Assembly (NCBI RefSeq): GCF_040409955.1
Contig: NZ_CP123384.1
Span: forward strand, 682,001-746,000
Reading direction: 5' to 3'
DNA: 64,000 nt
Source: Salipiger sp. H15
GTDB taxonomy: Bacteria > Pseudomonadota > Alphaproteobacteria > Rhodobacterales > Rhodobacteraceae
A program made the position numbers and the translations under genes. Below are positions 16,994 to 27,142 of the stretch, one piece after another. Every line of letters begins with the position of its first letter. The stretch's first letter is position 1. The notes beneath the pieces are model-generated. The model made no database searches. It was not told the DNA's origin and saw only the letters and a program-made list of their open reading frames with translations.

Positions 16994-18301
16994 TCAGACC
17001 AGCTCGCCCTTCAGCGAGTTGGTGCCGGAGGAAAGGATGCGCACCCGGCGCAGGTCGCCGGCGGCAAGACCCTCGCCGGTCACGTGCACCGCGTGCAGGT
17101 AGTCGGACTTGCCGCTCATCTGCCCCGGGTGGCGGCCGGACCTCTCGAAGAGCACGCCGACCTCGCGGCCGACCATGGCGTCCTGCAGCGCGCGCTGCTG
17201 GCGGCCCAGAAGCGCCTGCAGGCGCTGCAGCCGGTCGTCTTTTTCAGCCTCGGAGACCTGCGGGCGCTCGGCGGCCGGGGTGCCCGGACGCTCGGAATAC
17301 TTGAAGGAGAAGGCCGAGCCGTATTGCACCGCCTCGACGATGTCGAGCGTGGCCCGGAAGTCCTCCTCGGTCTCTTCAGGGAAGCCGACGATGAAGTCGC
17401 CCGACAGGTGCAGGTCGGGCCGCGCCGCGCGCAGCCGCTCGACCAGCCGCAGGTAGCTCTCGGCGCTGTGGTGGCGGTTCATCCGCTTGAGGATGCGGTC
17501 CGATCCGGACTGCACCGGCAGGTGCAGGTAGGGCATCAGCTTGCCGATCTCGGCATGGGCGGCGATCAGAGCGTCGTCCATGTCGTTCGGGTGCGAGGTG
17601 GTGAAGCGGATGCGCTCGAGCCCGTCGATCTTCGCGAGGTCGCGGATGAGCCCGGCAAGCCCCTTCTCGTGCCCGTGGTAGGCGTTGACGTTCTGCCCCA
17701 GCAGGGTGATCTCGCGCACGCCGCGCTCGACGAGGTCGCGCGCCTCGGTGAGCACGCGCGCGGCAGGGCGCGAGACCTCGGCGCCGCGGGTGTAGGGAAC
17801 CACGCAGAAGGCGCAGAACTTGTCGCAGCCCTCCTGCACGGTCAGGAAGGCGGTTGGCCCGCGCTTGGCCTTGGGACGCGCGGCCAGCTTCTCGAACTTG
17901 TCCTCCTCGGGGAAATCGGTGTCGAGCGCCCGCCCGCCCTGCGCCACCCGCGCCTCGAGCTCGGGCAGGCGGTGGTAGCTCTGCGGGCCGACGACGATGT
18001 CGACCAGCGGCTGGCGCCGGATGATCTCGCGCCCCTCTGCCTGGGCGACGCAGCCCGCGACGCCGATCTTGAGGCCCGGCTTCTCCTCCTTGAGATGCCG
18101 CAGCCGCCCCAGTTCGGAATAGACCTTCTCGGCCGCCTTCTCGCGGATGTGGCAGGTGTTGAGCAGGATCATGTCCGCGTCTTCCGGGCTCTGCGTCTCG
18201 ACGTAGCCCTGCGGACCGAGGGCCTCGACCATGCGCTCGCTGTCGTAGACGTTCATCTGGCACCCGTAGGTCTTGATGAAGAGCTTCTTCGGCTGGGACA
18301 T
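16994..18301 (-). CDS. miaB: tRNA-2-methylthio-N6-dimethylallyladenosine synthase
   Basis: A 435-residue radical-SAM methylthiotransferase that modifies A37 of tRNAs reading UNN codons. N-terminal iron-sulfur cysteines are at 14 (TYGCQMN), 50 (NTCHIRE) and 84 ([11 protein letters not shown]). The radical-SAM motif CDKFCAFC is seen, and a C-terminal TRAM domain follows. The ATG at 18301 has GGAG nearby; upstream in-frame sequence is not conserved. The tRNA-Leu(UAA) elsewhere in this window is among the class of tRNAs that this enzyme modifies. The 241 bases between this gene and the OmpA gene show no feature I can support. Confidence 0.96.
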   Translation of the reverse strand: MSQPKKLFIKTYGCQMNVYDSERMVEALGPQGYVETQSPEDADMILLNTCHIREKAAEKVYSELGRLRHLKEEKPGLKIGVAGCVAQAEGREIIRRQPLVDIVVGPQSYHRLPELEARVAQGGRALDTDFPEEDKFEKLAARPKAKRGPTAFLTVQEGCDKFCAFCVVPYTRGAEVSRPAARVLTEARDLVERGVREITLLGQNVNAYHGHEKGLAGLIRDLAKIDGLERIRFTTSHPNDMDDALIAAHAEIGKLMPYLHLPVQSGSDRILKRMNRHHSAESYLRLVERLRAARPDLHLSGDFIVGFPEETEEDFRATLDIVEAVQYGSAFSFKYSERPGTPAAERPQVSEAEKDDRLQRLQALLGRQQRALQDAMVGREVGVLFERSGRHPGQMSGKSDYLHAVHVTGEGLAAGDLRRVRILSSGTNSLKGELV

Positions 18302-18413
18302 GGGAGGACTCCGGTGCGGCGGTTCAGGGCGTGCGCATAGCGCAAAACCGCCCCGTCTTGCAATGCGCGGGCTTTTCCCCGACTGTCCGGGCAAAACGCC
18401 GGGCGAAGAGCGG

Positions 18414-19295
18414 ATGCAGTATAGCGGGTTGGACGAGTTCCTGAAACGGCAGGCGGCGGGGCTGGGCAAGGGCCCGGCACAGCGCCCGCTGGCGATGATC
18501 TTCTGCGAGGACCAGGCCGAGGTCGACACCACCGCGCGCCATCACATGCAGCTGGGCTTCGCCCCCGTCCTGATGTTCATGCCCCGCCACCTGGCGCTCG
18601 CCCCCGATGTCGCCGAGCGCGTCCTTCGGATCGACTTCGACCCGCACGCGCCGGGAGCGGTGCCGCGGGCGGTCTCGCGGGTGGCCTCCGCCGCGCCCGG
18701 ATGCTGGATGTTCTACTGCTACAACGCCGAGTTCCTCTTCTACCCGTTCTGCGAGACCCGCAGCATTGCCGAGATGCTGGCCTTCCATGGCGAGGAACGG
18801 CGCGACGCGATGCTGACCTACGTGATCGACCTCTACGCCGGGGATCTCGGTGCCGCGCCCGACGCCGTCTCGCTCGACGACGCCTGGCTCGACCGCTCGG
18901 GCTATTACGCGCTGGCGCGGCCCGACCCGGCGAACCGCGGCCACCCGAAGGAGCGGCAGCTCGATTTCTTCGGCGGGTTGCGCTGGCGCTTCGACGAGCA
19001 CGTGCCGAAGGAGCGGCGCAAGATCGACCGCATCGCGCTCTTCCGCGCGGCAAAAAGCCTCGGGCTGCGCGACGATCACACCTTCAACGTCGAGGAATAC
19101 AACACCTACGCCTGCCCCTGGCACCACAACCTGACCGCCGCGCTCGCCTCGTTCCGCACCGCAAAGGCGCTGAAGCGCAACCCCGGCTCGAGCGACGGCA
19201 TCGCGAGCTTCCGCTGGCGCAACTCCGCCCGGTTCGAGTGGCACTCCCGCCAGCTGCTCGACCTCGGGCTGATGGAGCCGGGACAGTGGTTCTAG
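18414..19295 (+). CDS. conserved hypothetical protein, weakly glycosyltransferase-2-like
   Basis: A 293-residue soluble protein I do not recognise with certainty. It contains [22 protein letters not shown] near the N-terminus, a position and pattern reminiscent of family-2 glycosyltransferases of the Glyco_tranf_2_4 type. An aromatic, charged C-terminal part holds [27 protein letters not shown], and a final [14 protein letters not shown]. No signal peptide or membrane helix is seen. It is divergent from miaB and its stop lies 16 bases from that of the convergent reductase gene. The ATG at 18414 was chosen on position only; one at 18363 is possible. Confidence 0.65.
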   Translation: MQYSGLDEFLKRQAAGLGKGPAQRPLAMIFCEDQAEVDTTARHHMQLGFAPVLMFMPRHLALAPDVAERVLRIDFDPHAPGAVPRAVSRVASAAPGCWMFYCYNAEFLFYPFCETRSIAEMLAFHGEERRDAMLTYVIDLYAGDLGAAPDAVSLDDAWLDRSGYYALARPDPANRGHPKERQLDFFGGLRWRFDEHVPKERRKIDRIALFRAAKSLGLRDDHTFNVEEYNTYACPWHHNLTAALASFRTAKALKRNPGSSDGIASFRWRNSARFEWHSRQLLDLGLMEPGQWF

Positions 19296-19311
19296 CCCCG
19301 GCGCCGCACCG

Positions 19312-19998
19312 TCAGTCGAACTCCTCGGTGACGATGCGCGCCTCGTCCACCCCGATCCCGCGCAGCGCCCCGGTCATGTCATCGAGCATCGGGTCGGGCC
19401 CGCAGACGTAGCAGAGATCCCGGCCCGGCTCGACCAGCTGCGCCAGGAGCTCCCCGTCGATGCGCTCGCGGTAGTGCGGGCTCTCCTCCTCGCCGGTCAC
19501 GACGAAGACCGACTTGAGCCCGGGCATCGCCTCGAACTCCCCGCGCAGGATGATGTCCGCCTCGGCCTTGTTGGAGAAGACGAGCGTGTTGCCCTCGAGC
19601 GTGCCCCGCGCCTCGAGCTTCCGGCGCAGGATGGCGATGAAGGGCGTGACGCCCGCGCCGCCGGCGATGAAGACGCCGTCGCCCCGGTCCTCGATCGCCC
19701 CCCAGGGCTCCTCGACCAGCACGCTGTCGCCGGGCGACATGCGACCGATGCGCGCGGTCATCCCGGCATGGCCCTCGGCGCTCTCGGGGTAGGACTTGAT
19801 GACGAATTCCAAGTGGTCCTCGCCGGGCAGCGAGGTCATGGTGAAGGGATGGCGCTCCTCGCGCCAGCCGTCGCGGTCGAGCGCCATGTCCATGGCCTGC
19901 CCGGGTTCGAACGCGAGCCCCGGGGGGCGGTCGAACACCAGGCGGTGCACGTCATGGGTCAGCGGCTCGATCGACTGAAGTGTGAGTTTGCGGCTCAT
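19312..19998 (-). CDS. flavodoxin/ferredoxin reductase-like FAD oxidoreductase
   Basis: A 228-residue protein of the ferredoxin-NADP reductase fold. The FAD domain includes the motif RHPFTMTS (FAD binding) and GxSVLVEEPWG; the NAD(P) domain has FIAGGAGVTPFIAI near residue 112 and VCGPDPMLDD near the C-terminus. There is no 2Fe-2S domain, so it should pass electrons to a separate protein. The partner is not in the window. Confidence 0.85.
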   Translation of the reverse strand: MSRKLTLQSIEPLTHDVHRLVFDRPPGLAFEPGQAMDMALDRDGWREERHPFTMTSLPGEDHLEFVIKSYPESAEGHAGMTARIGRMSPGDSVLVEEPWGAIEDRGDGVFIAGGAGVTPFIAILRRKLEARGTLEGNTLVFSNKAEADIILRGEFEAMPGLKSVFVVTGEEESPHYRERIDGELLAQLVEPGRDLCYVCGPDPMLDDMTGALRGIGVDEARIVTEEFD

Positions 19999-20070
19999 GG
20001 TCGGCTCCTCTTCCGGTTGTCCGGAAAACGCCGCCGCCGCGCGCGGGGTTCCCCGACGCGCGCAAGGTGC

Positions 20071-20138
20071 CTTCTGCTTCTTCTCTTGAAAAATACGCCG
20101 GGGTGAATTGGCCGAAGGCCAAGAGGGGCAGCGCCCCT
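20071..20138. repeat. dispersed intergenic repeat, copy B, with hairpin
   Basis: TTCTTCTCTTGAAAAATACG then CCGGGG at about 20079-20103, followed by a hairpin AGGGGC-AGC-GCCCCT at 20124-20138. The core matches copy A at 4131 nearly base for base. It lies between irr and the reductase gene, both on the minus strand. Confidence 0.7.
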
Positions 20139-20161
20139 GCCGGTGCGGCCTCAGCCGCGGC

Positions 20162-20578
20162 TCACTTCCGGCGCAGGCGGATCACCACGTCGACCGAGGC
20201 GATCTCGGCCCCGTCTGGTGCCTTCGGCAGCTTGGCGATGATCAGGTCCTCCGACGGGGCGTCCGTCAGATGCCCGTCGTCTTCCCAGAAGAAATGCGGG
20301 TGGTCATGGGTGTTGGTGTCGAAGTAGCTGCGGCTGCCGTCGACGGTGACTTCCTGGATCAGCCCGACGTCGCAGAAGGCGCGCAGCGTGTTGTAGACCG
20401 TGGCCAGCGACACGCTCTCGCCCTCGGCCTGGGCCGCGGCGAAGAGGCTTTCGGCGGTGACATGGCGGTGCCTGCCGTCGCCCATGAGCAGCGCCGCGAG
20501 CGCCACGCGCTGCCGCGTCGGCCTCAGCCCTGCCTGGTTCAACCAGTCGCTGCCCCTCTGGATGGCGTCGGAAGTCAT
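20162..20578 (-). CDS. irr: iron response regulator Irr (Fur family)
   Basis: A 138-residue winged-helix regulator of the Fur superfamily. The DNA-binding region contains GLRPTRQRVALAALLMGDG and VSLATVYNTLRAF. A histidine-rich site, THDHPHFFWED, holds the HxH motif seen in Irr proteins; the N-terminal heme-binding GCPWH motif of Bradyrhizobium Irr is absent, as in other Rhodobacterales. Irr senses iron through heme and controls iron uptake and use. It is divergent from fabA, a linkage seen across the family. Confidence 0.93.
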   Translation of the reverse strand: MTSDAIQRGSDWLNQAGLRPTRQRVALAALLMGDGRHRHVTAESLFAAAQAEGESVSLATVYNTLRAFCDVGLIQEVTVDGSRSYFDTNTHDHPHFFWEDDGHLTDAPSEDLIIAKLPKAPDGAEIASVDVVIRLRRK

Positions 20579-20610
20579 TGCTCAGTCCAATTACCTAGCT
20601 TCACAGACTG

Positions 20611-20640
20611 TATATAAAGGTGCACCAGCGCCCTTTTCAA
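20611..20640 (-). promoter_or_regulatory. candidate promoter of irr
   Basis: On the minus strand, TTGAAA (20635-20640) and TATATA (20611-20616) are spaced 18 bases apart, about 33 bases before the irr start codon. No clear Fur- or Irr-type box was recognised by eye. Confidence 0.55.
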
Positions 20641-20697
20641 ACGGAAATCCAATCATGCGGCGGCGCCGGCCGCAAGGTGACACGGCGATGCGCAGGC

Positions 20698-20726
20698 TTG
20701 CATGGCGCGGTTTCGCGATGATAGAG
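20698..20726 (+). promoter_or_regulatory. candidate promoter of fabA-fabB-fabI
   Basis: TTGCAT (20698-20703) and ATAGAG (20721-20726) are 17 bases apart, 40 bases before fabA. The -10 match is imperfect. Confidence 0.4.
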
Positions 20727-20766
20727 GGGGCGCAACCTGAAACTAAGGACAAAGGGGCGCGCCTGC

Positions 20767-21276
20767 ATGGCCGATTATCCCACCAGCTTCGGCAAGGAAG
20801 ATCTTCTGAAATGCGCGCGCGGCGAGCTGTTCGGACCGGGCAATGCGCAGCTTCCCGCGCCGCCCATGCTGATGATGGATCGCATCACCGAGATTTCTTC
20901 GGACGGTGGCCTGCACGGCAAGGGGCATGTGGTCGCGGAATTCGACATCACGCCCGACCTCTGGTTCTTCGACTGCCACTTCCCCGGCAACCCGATCATG
21001 CCCGGCTGCCTCGGCCTTGACGGGCTCTGGCAGCTGACCGGCTTCAACCTCGGCTGGCGCGGCTGGCTGGGCCGCGGCTACGCTCTCGGCGTGGGCGAGG
21101 TGAAGCTGACCGGCATGGTCCGCCCGGACCGCAAGATGCTGACCTACAAGGTCGATTTCACCAAGGCCGTGCAGACCCGCCGGCTGACCATGGGTGTCGC
21201 CGACGGCATCGTCGAGGCGGATGGCGAAGTCATCTACCAGGTCAAAGACATGAAAGTCGCTCTTTCCGAGAGCTGA
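20767..21276 (+). CDS. fabA: 3-hydroxydecanoyl-ACP dehydratase/isomerase
   Basis: A 169-residue enzyme that introduces the cis double bond into growing fatty acids. The active site is intact: [15 protein letters not shown], with His71 and Asp85 matching the known catalytic pair, and DLWFFDCHF before it. Full length for the family. It leads fabA-fabB-fabI, with fabB 15 bases later, so unsaturated fatty acid synthesis and the final reduction step are probably co-expressed. Confidence 0.97.
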   Translation: MADYPTSFGKEDLLKCARGELFGPGNAQLPAPPMLMMDRITEISSDGGLHGKGHVVAEFDITPDLWFFDCHFPGNPIMPGCLGLDGLWQLTGFNLGWRGWLGRGYALGVGEVKLTGMVRPDRKMLTYKVDFTKAVQTRRLTMGVADGIVEADGEVIYQVKDMKVALSES

Positions 21277-21290
21277 GAGGGAGGTTTCCC

Positions 21291-22520
<1,230 letters not shown>

Positions 22521-22536
22521 CAGGCGAGAGACGGAC

Positions 22537-23328
22537 ATGGGCGAGCTTCTCAAGGGCAAGCGCGGGCTGATCATGGGGGTGGCGAACGACCGCTCCATCG
22601 CATGGGGCATCGCCAAGGCACTGCACGAGGCGGGGGCGGAGCTTGCCTTCACCTACCAGGGCGAGGCCTTCGGCAAGCGGCTCCAGCCGCTGGCGCAGAG
22701 CATCGGCGCGGATTTCATGGTCGATGTGGACGTCACCGACGACGCCTCGCTCGACGCCGCCTTCGAGCAGCTCGGCGCGCGCTGGCCGACCATCGACTTC
22801 GTGGTCCACGCCATCGCTTTCTCGGACAAGTCCGAGCTGACCGGCCGGTTCCTCAACACCAGCCGCGCCAACTTCAAGAACTCGATGGACATCTCGTGCT
22901 ACTCGTTCATCGAGGTGGCGCGCCGCGCCTACCCGCTGATGTCCGAGAACGGCGGCACGTTGCTGACGCTGACCTACGACGGCTCGGTCAAGGTGGTGCC
23001 GAACTACAACGTGATGGGCGTGGCCAAGGCGGCGCTGGAATCCGCGACCCGCTACCTCGCCAACGACCTCGGCCCGGACGGCATCCGCGTCAACGCGATC
23101 TCGCCCGGCCCGATGAAGACCCTTGCGGGCGCGGCGATCGGCGGCGCGCGCAAGACCTACAAGTTCACCGAGCAGAATACCCCGCTGCGCAGCAACGCGA
23201 CGCTCGAGGCCGTGGGCGGCACCGCCGTCTACCTCGTCTCGGACGCGGGTGCCTGCACCACGGGCGAGATCCTGCACGTGGACGGCGGCTTCCACATCCT
23301 CGGCATGCCGCAGGCCGAATTCATCTGA
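22537..23328 (+). CDS. fabI: enoyl-ACP reductase
   Basis: A 263-residue NADH-dependent reductase of the short-chain dehydrogenase superfamily, catalysing the last step of each elongation cycle. The divergent nucleotide motif GVANDRSIAWGIAKAL is at the N-terminus. The catalytic Tyr-x6-Lys is in YNVMGVAKAALE at about residue 156. It starts 16 bases after fabB. FabI is the target of triclosan in other bacteria. Confidence 0.96.
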   Translation: MGELLKGKRGLIMGVANDRSIAWGIAKALHEAGAELAFTYQGEAFGKRLQPLAQSIGADFMVDVDVTDDASLDAAFEQLGARWPTIDFVVHAIAFSDKSELTGRFLNTSRANFKNSMDISCYSFIEVARRAYPLMSENGGTLLTLTYDGSVKVVPNYNVMGVAKAALESATRYLANDLGPDGIRVNAISPGPMKTLAGAAIGGARKTYKFTEQNTPLRSNATLEAVGGTAVYLVSDAGACTTGEILHVDGGFHILGMPQAEFI

Positions 23329-23351
23329 GGGCCCTGCCCCTCCGGAAACGC

Positions 23352-23378
23352 GAAAGCCCGGCCAATGGCCGGGCTTTC
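23352..23378. terminator. intrinsic terminator after fabI
   Basis: A 12-bp stem (GAAAGCCCGGCC and complement) closes an AAT loop, followed by TGCTGTTT on the plus strand. It lies 24 bases past the fabI stop and before the convergent CoA transferase gene, so it may serve both. Confidence 0.75.
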
Positions 23379-23406
23379 TGCTGTTTGGGGCAGGACGGCA
23401 CCCGCC

Positions 23407-24921
23407 CTACTTCATCGAGCCGGTCTCGACGTAGCGCTGGTGCCAGCTCAGCGACTCGTCCAGCAGCGTCGGGGCGTGCTTGCCGAAGGAGCCCTGCAGC
23501 GCCCGCGCGTAGTAGTCGCGCAGCATCGGCTTGAAGTCCGGGTGCGCGCAGTTCTCGATGATCACGCCGGCGCGCTGGCGCGGCGCGAGACCGCGCAGGT
23601 CGGCCAGGCCGTGCTCGGTGACGATCACCTGCACGTCCTGCGAGATGTGGTCGACATGCGCCACCTGCGGCACGATGGCCGAGATCTTGCCGCCCTTGGC
23701 GGTCGAGGGCGTCATGAAGATCGACAGGTACGCGTTGCGCGCGAAGTCGCCCGAGCCGCCGATACCGTTCTGGATGCGCGAGCCCATCACGTGGGTCGAG
23801 TTCACGTTGCCGTAGATGTCCGCCTCGATCAGCCCGTTCATCGCAATGCAGCCAAGGCGGCGCACCAGCTCGGGGTGGTTCGAGATCTCCTGCGGGCGCA
23901 GGATCAGCTTGTCGCGGTAGCGCAGCGCGTCGCGGTTGAACCGCTCGGCCGCCGCCGGGCTGAGCGAGAAGGCCGTGGCCGAGGCCATGCGCAGCTTGCC
24001 CGCGTCCAGAAGGTCCAGCATCCCGTCCTGCACCACCTCGGTGAAGGCGGTCATGTCATGGTAGGGCGAGTCCATCAGGCCCGAGAGCACCGCGTTGGTG
24101 ACGTTGCCGACGCCCGACTGCAGCGGCAGCAGGTTGGCCGGAAGGCGGCCCCGCGCGACCTCGTGGCCGAGAAACTCCAGCAGGTGCCCGGCGATGGCCT
24201 GCGCCACGGCATCGGGCTCGGCGAAGGGCAGGTTGCGGTCCGGCGCCTCGGTCTCGACCACGGCGACGACCTTGGAGGGATCGATGCGGAAATGCGTCTG
24301 GCCGATGCGGTCATCGGGGCGCACCAGCGGGATCGGCACGCGGTTCGGCGGCAGCGCCGTGCCGTAGTAGATGTCGTGCATCCCGTCGAGCGCGTGGCTC
24401 TGCCAGTGGTTGACCTCGAGGATCACCTTCTCGGCCTGGTCGAGCCATGTCTTGTTGTTGCCGATCGAGGTCGAGGGGATGAGGTCGCCCTCCGGCGTGA
24501 TGCCCGAGACCTCGACCACCGCCATGTCGAGCTTGCCGAGGAAGCCCTCCCAGACCACCGGCGCGACCTGGCTGAGATGCATGTCGACGTAGTTCATCTG
24601 GCCCGAGTTGATCTGCTCGCGCGCGATGGGATCGGAGTTGTACGGCAGGCGGAACTCGATGCCGTTCGCCTTGGCCAGCGCGCCGTCGAGCTCGGGCCCG
24701 GTCGAGGCGCCGGTGAACACCTTCACCCGGAACGGATCACCCGCCGCATGCGCCGCCTCGATCTGCGCCGCCAGCGCGACGGGCACCGACTTCGGGTAGC
24801 CCGAGCCGGTGAAGCCGCTCATGCCGATGGTCATGCCGTCGTGGATCAGCGTGGCGGCATCCTCGGCGCTCATGGCTTTCGAGCGAAGGTCGGGAAAGGC
24901 GATACGGGCGTGGGTGTTCAA
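23407..24921 (-). CDS. acetyl-CoA hydrolase/succinate CoA-transferase family protein
   Basis: A 504-residue protein of the class I CoA-transferase fold. Visible are the N-terminal GMTIGMSGFTGSGYPK, GVGNVTNAVLSGL, GSGDFARNAY, and near the C-terminus VIVTEHGLADLRGL with the catalytic glutamate. Members move CoA between succinyl-CoA, acetate or propionate. The exact pair cannot be read from sequence. No ATG is in place; a TTG at 24921 has GGAGG 6 bases upstream and gives NTHARIAFPDL, so it was chosen. The long leader upstream holds a 7-base palindrome. Confidence 0.9.
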   Translation of the reverse strand: MNTHARIAFPDLRSKAMSAEDAATLIHDGMTIGMSGFTGSGYPKSVPVALAAQIEAAHAAGDPFRVKVFTGASTGPELDGALAKANGIEFRLPYNSDPIAREQINSGQMNYVDMHLSQVAPVVWEGFLGKLDMAVVEVSGITPEGDLIPSTSIGNNKTWLDQAEKVILEVNHWQSHALDGMHDIYYGTALPPNRVPIPLVRPDDRIGQTHFRIDPSKVVAVVETEAPDRNLPFAEPDAVAQAIAGHLLEFLGHEVARGRLPANLLPLQSGVGNVTNAVLSGLMDSPYHDMTAFTEVVQDGMLDLLDAGKLRMASATAFSLSPAAAERFNRDALRYRDKLILRPQEISNHPELVRRLGCIAMNGLIEADIYGNVNSTHVMGSRIQNGIGGSGDFARNAYLSIFMTPSTAKGGKISAIVPQVAHVDHISQDVQVIVTEHGLADLRGLAPRQRAGVIIENCAHPDFKPMLRDYYARALQGSFGKHAPTLLDESLSWHQRYVETGSMK

Positions 24922-25256
24922 GGGAGTCCTCCATTGGCTCGCGCGGCGCGCTGCTCTGGCGGAGAAATATCCCGCACCGCCGGGCCGCGGCGTACTTGGG
25001 GTCATCTACGCGGGACTCGGCCGCCGCGGCCAGACGGAGATCCGCCCCGCAGGGCGGGTATGCATCCTATGCATAACTAAGGCCTTCAGTTACGCACCTG
25101 CAGCATAGCTCGCACTCATATCGATTCCAGTCGCTTGTGCAATGGGCAGCCTGCCGCGCGCGGCAAATCTTCCGTCTGGCACGCTGCACTGCGGCTTGAC
25201 AGCCCGCCCCGTCCACCCGCCAGATTGTCCGGACTTATGCTGTAAAGGGGCCAGGA
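24922..25256. promoter_or_regulatory. 335-base divergent region between the CoA transferase and amidase genes
   Basis: No open reading frame with gene-like features was seen. The strongest signal is TATGCAT-CCT-ATGCATA at 25059-25075 (two 7-base arms), listed separately. A TTGACA at 25196-25201 could be the -35 of the amidase gene, but no convincing -10 follows at the usual distance. The rest looks like unremarkable GC-rich spacer. Confidence 0.4.
25059..25075. promoter_or_regulatory. symmetric candidate operator
   Basis: TATGCAT-CCT-ATGCATA: two perfect 7-base inverted arms with a 3-base spacer, in the AT-richest part of the divergent region. It lies 138 bases upstream of the CoA transferase start. 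A dimeric repressor could bind, possibly of the GntR class, but no regulator gene is adjacent. Confidence 0.5.
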
Positions 25257-25898
25257 ATGGACATGCTCACCCGCTACGCCGCGCTAGGATTCGGCGCGGG
25301 AACGATCGGATTCGGCCGCCGCTGCGGCATCGTCGTCGTCGATTTCCAGCGCAGCCTGACCGACCCGTCCTTCCCGATGGGCGGCGGCGCCCGCATCGAC
25401 GCGGCGGTCGAGGCGACGACCCGGCTACTCGCCCCGGCCCGCGCGGCCGGGCTGCCGGTCGCCAGCTGCGTCACCGGCTACAGCTCGGCCCGCGACGCGC
25501 TGCGCTGGAAGATTACCGACGTCGAAAACTGGATCCTCGGCACGCCCGGCTGCGAGCTCGACCCGCGCATCTCCGACCCCGGCTACGACACGCATGTCAT
25601 CAAGCGCGCGCCCTCGATCTTCTTCCAGACCGGCGTCTCGAGTTTCTTCACGCAGGAGGGCGTCGACACGGTGATCGTCACCGGCTGCGCCACCTCTGGC
25701 TGCATCCGCGCCTCGGTGATCGACGCCTTCTCGCACGGGTTCCGGGTGATCCTGCCCGAGGAATGCTGCGGCGACCACGACGCGCAGACCCACGCCGCCA
25801 ACCTCGGCGACATGGGGCGGCGCTATGCCGACGTGCTGCCGCTGGCCGAGGTGCTGGCCCATCTCGAGGCCCTGCCGCAGGCCACCGTCCCGGCCTGA
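25257..25898 (+). CDS. isochorismatase-fold amidohydrolase, N-carbamoylsarcosine amidase-like
   Basis: A 213-residue cysteine hydrolase. The triad is visible: Asp in GIVVVDFQRSL, Lys in HVIKRAPSIFFQT, and the nucleophilic cysteine in VTGCATSGCIRASVIDA. The sequence after it (EECCGDH, HAANLGDMGRRYADV) and the IGFGRRCG before the Asp match N-carbamoylsarcosine or maleamate amidohydrolases better than true isochorismatases. The likely reaction is hydrolysis of a carbamoyl or amide group. The substrate is unproven. It is divergent from the CoA transferase gene. Confidence 0.85.
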   Translation: MDMLTRYAALGFGAGTIGFGRRCGIVVVDFQRSLTDPSFPMGGGARIDAAVEATTRLLAPARAAGLPVASCVTGYSSARDALRWKITDVENWILGTPGCELDPRISDPGYDTHVIKRAPSIFFQTGVSSFFTQEGVDTVIVTGCATSGCIRASVIDAFSHGFRVILPEECCGDHDAQTHAANLGDMGRRYADVLPLAEVLAHLEALPQATVPA

Positions 25899-25904
25899 TC
25901 CCAG

Positions 25905-27140
25905 CTAGTGCCCGCCGGAGAAGACCAGCGTCTGCACCGGCATGAAGAGCATGCGCAGCCGCAGCCCGGCCGCGTGCACAACGCCGATCGTGTCGACCAC
26001 GTGCAGGAAGACGCGCTTCAGCGTGCCCATCTCCTCGTGCTCGAGCCGGAGGTGGTTGTCGGTGTAGAGCATCACGATGCAGCTGCTGCCGGGCGGCACG
26101 TTCGTCGGCTGCCCGGTGTAGAGCGGCTCGAGGTAGACGAGGATGCTGCCCGGCCGCACGTCGTCCTGCGGGTCGACCAGCCGGTCCGAGGGACGCAGCT
26201 GCCCCGAGGGGATCACGTCCTGCACCTCGGTCACCAGCATGGGGATGATGTCGAGCGGCTTGCTCATGCAGCCCATCTCGCCGACCATCCCGGGGTGGAT
26301 CACCTGCGCGGCGATCTGGTTGAACCCCGCCTGAAAGCGCTCGGACCCGGCGCCGGTGGGCACGAAGATGCCCGCGGGCCGCGCCAGCGGGCTGATGAAA
26401 TCCCCGACCTGCAGCGCCAGCTGCTCGATCCGCCCGTTCACCCCGGCGGAAATCAGCGTCTTGTCGAATTCCGCCCGCGCCAGCGCAAGCTGCGCCCGCG
26501 CGCTCTCGAGCTTGGCGGGAAGCACGTCGTCGATCTGCTGCTGCGCCGCTTCCTTCTCGAGCTCCGCCGCCCGCAGCTGCGCCTTGCGCTGGTCGACGAT
26601 GTTCTCGAAGCGCTGGATTTCCGCCAGCCGCACCGCGCTCGAGCCCTGGTCGCGCAGCGTCTCGTTGCGCGAGAGCTCGTCCTGTGCCTGTGCAAGCGCG
26701 GCGCGGGCCTGCGCGATGCCGGCGTCGGCGCGGGCAAGGTCGGTCTGCGCAAGCTTGACCGAAGCCTCGGTCTCCGTCACCAGCGCCAGCGCCGCGTCCA
26801 CCTGCGCCTCCTGCGAGAGCCCGTCGAGCCGCACCAGCGGATCGCCCGCCGCGACCTCCTGGTTGTTCTTCACGTAGATCTCCGACACCCGCCCGCTGAC
26901 CTGCGGCAGGATCGTCACCGTGCGGAAGTAGGACGACACCGAGATGCTGGCCGGGTGGTAGTAGAAGAGCACGGTGATCAGCGAGACGGTGAGGAAGATC
27001 CAGACCGTCAGCCCCCAGCGCAGCTCGTACCATACCGAGAAGAGCGTCAGCTCGTGCCCGAACCGCTTGCCCTGCCCATAGCGGCGGTAGAGGTAGTCCG
27101 GCAGCAGCGAGACCAGCGAGCAGAGGATGGCTTCGAGCAT
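25905..27140 (-). CDS. HlyD-family membrane-fusion-like protein
   Basis: A 411-residue protein. One transmembrane helix at about residues 42-61 (WGLTVWIFLTVSLITVLFYY) follows a cytoplasmic N-terminus. Next come a biotinyl-lipoyl-like half motif (VSGRVSEIYVKNNQEVAAGDPLVRLD), a long coiled coil from about 105 to 225, and a second lipoyl half (AGVNGRIEQLALQVGDF). The C-terminal ~130 residues differ from classic HlyD proteins. No ABC exporter or outer membrane channel is nearby. It ends 2 bases after the stop of the small membrane protein gene upstream, so the two form an operon and probably a complex. Confidence 0.83.
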   Translation of the reverse strand: MLEAILCSLVSLLPDYLYRRYGQGKRFGHELTLFSVWYELRWGLTVWIFLTVSLITVLFYYHPASISVSSYFRTVTILPQVSGRVSEIYVKNNQEVAAGDPLVRLDGLSQEAQVDAALALVTETEASVKLAQTDLARADAGIAQARAALAQAQDELSRNETLRDQGSSAVRLAEIQRFENIVDQRKAQLRAAELEKEAAQQQIDDVLPAKLESARAQLALARAEFDKTLISAGVNGRIEQLALQVGDFISPLARPAGIFVPTGAGSERFQAGFNQIAAQVIHPGMVGEMGCMSKPLDIIPMLVTEVQDVIPSGQLRPSDRLVDPQDDVRPGSILVYLEPLYTGQPTNVPPGSSCIVMLYTDNHLRLEHEEMGTLKRVFLHVVDTIGVVHAAGLRLRMLFMPVQTLVFSGGH

Positions 27141-27142
27141 GC

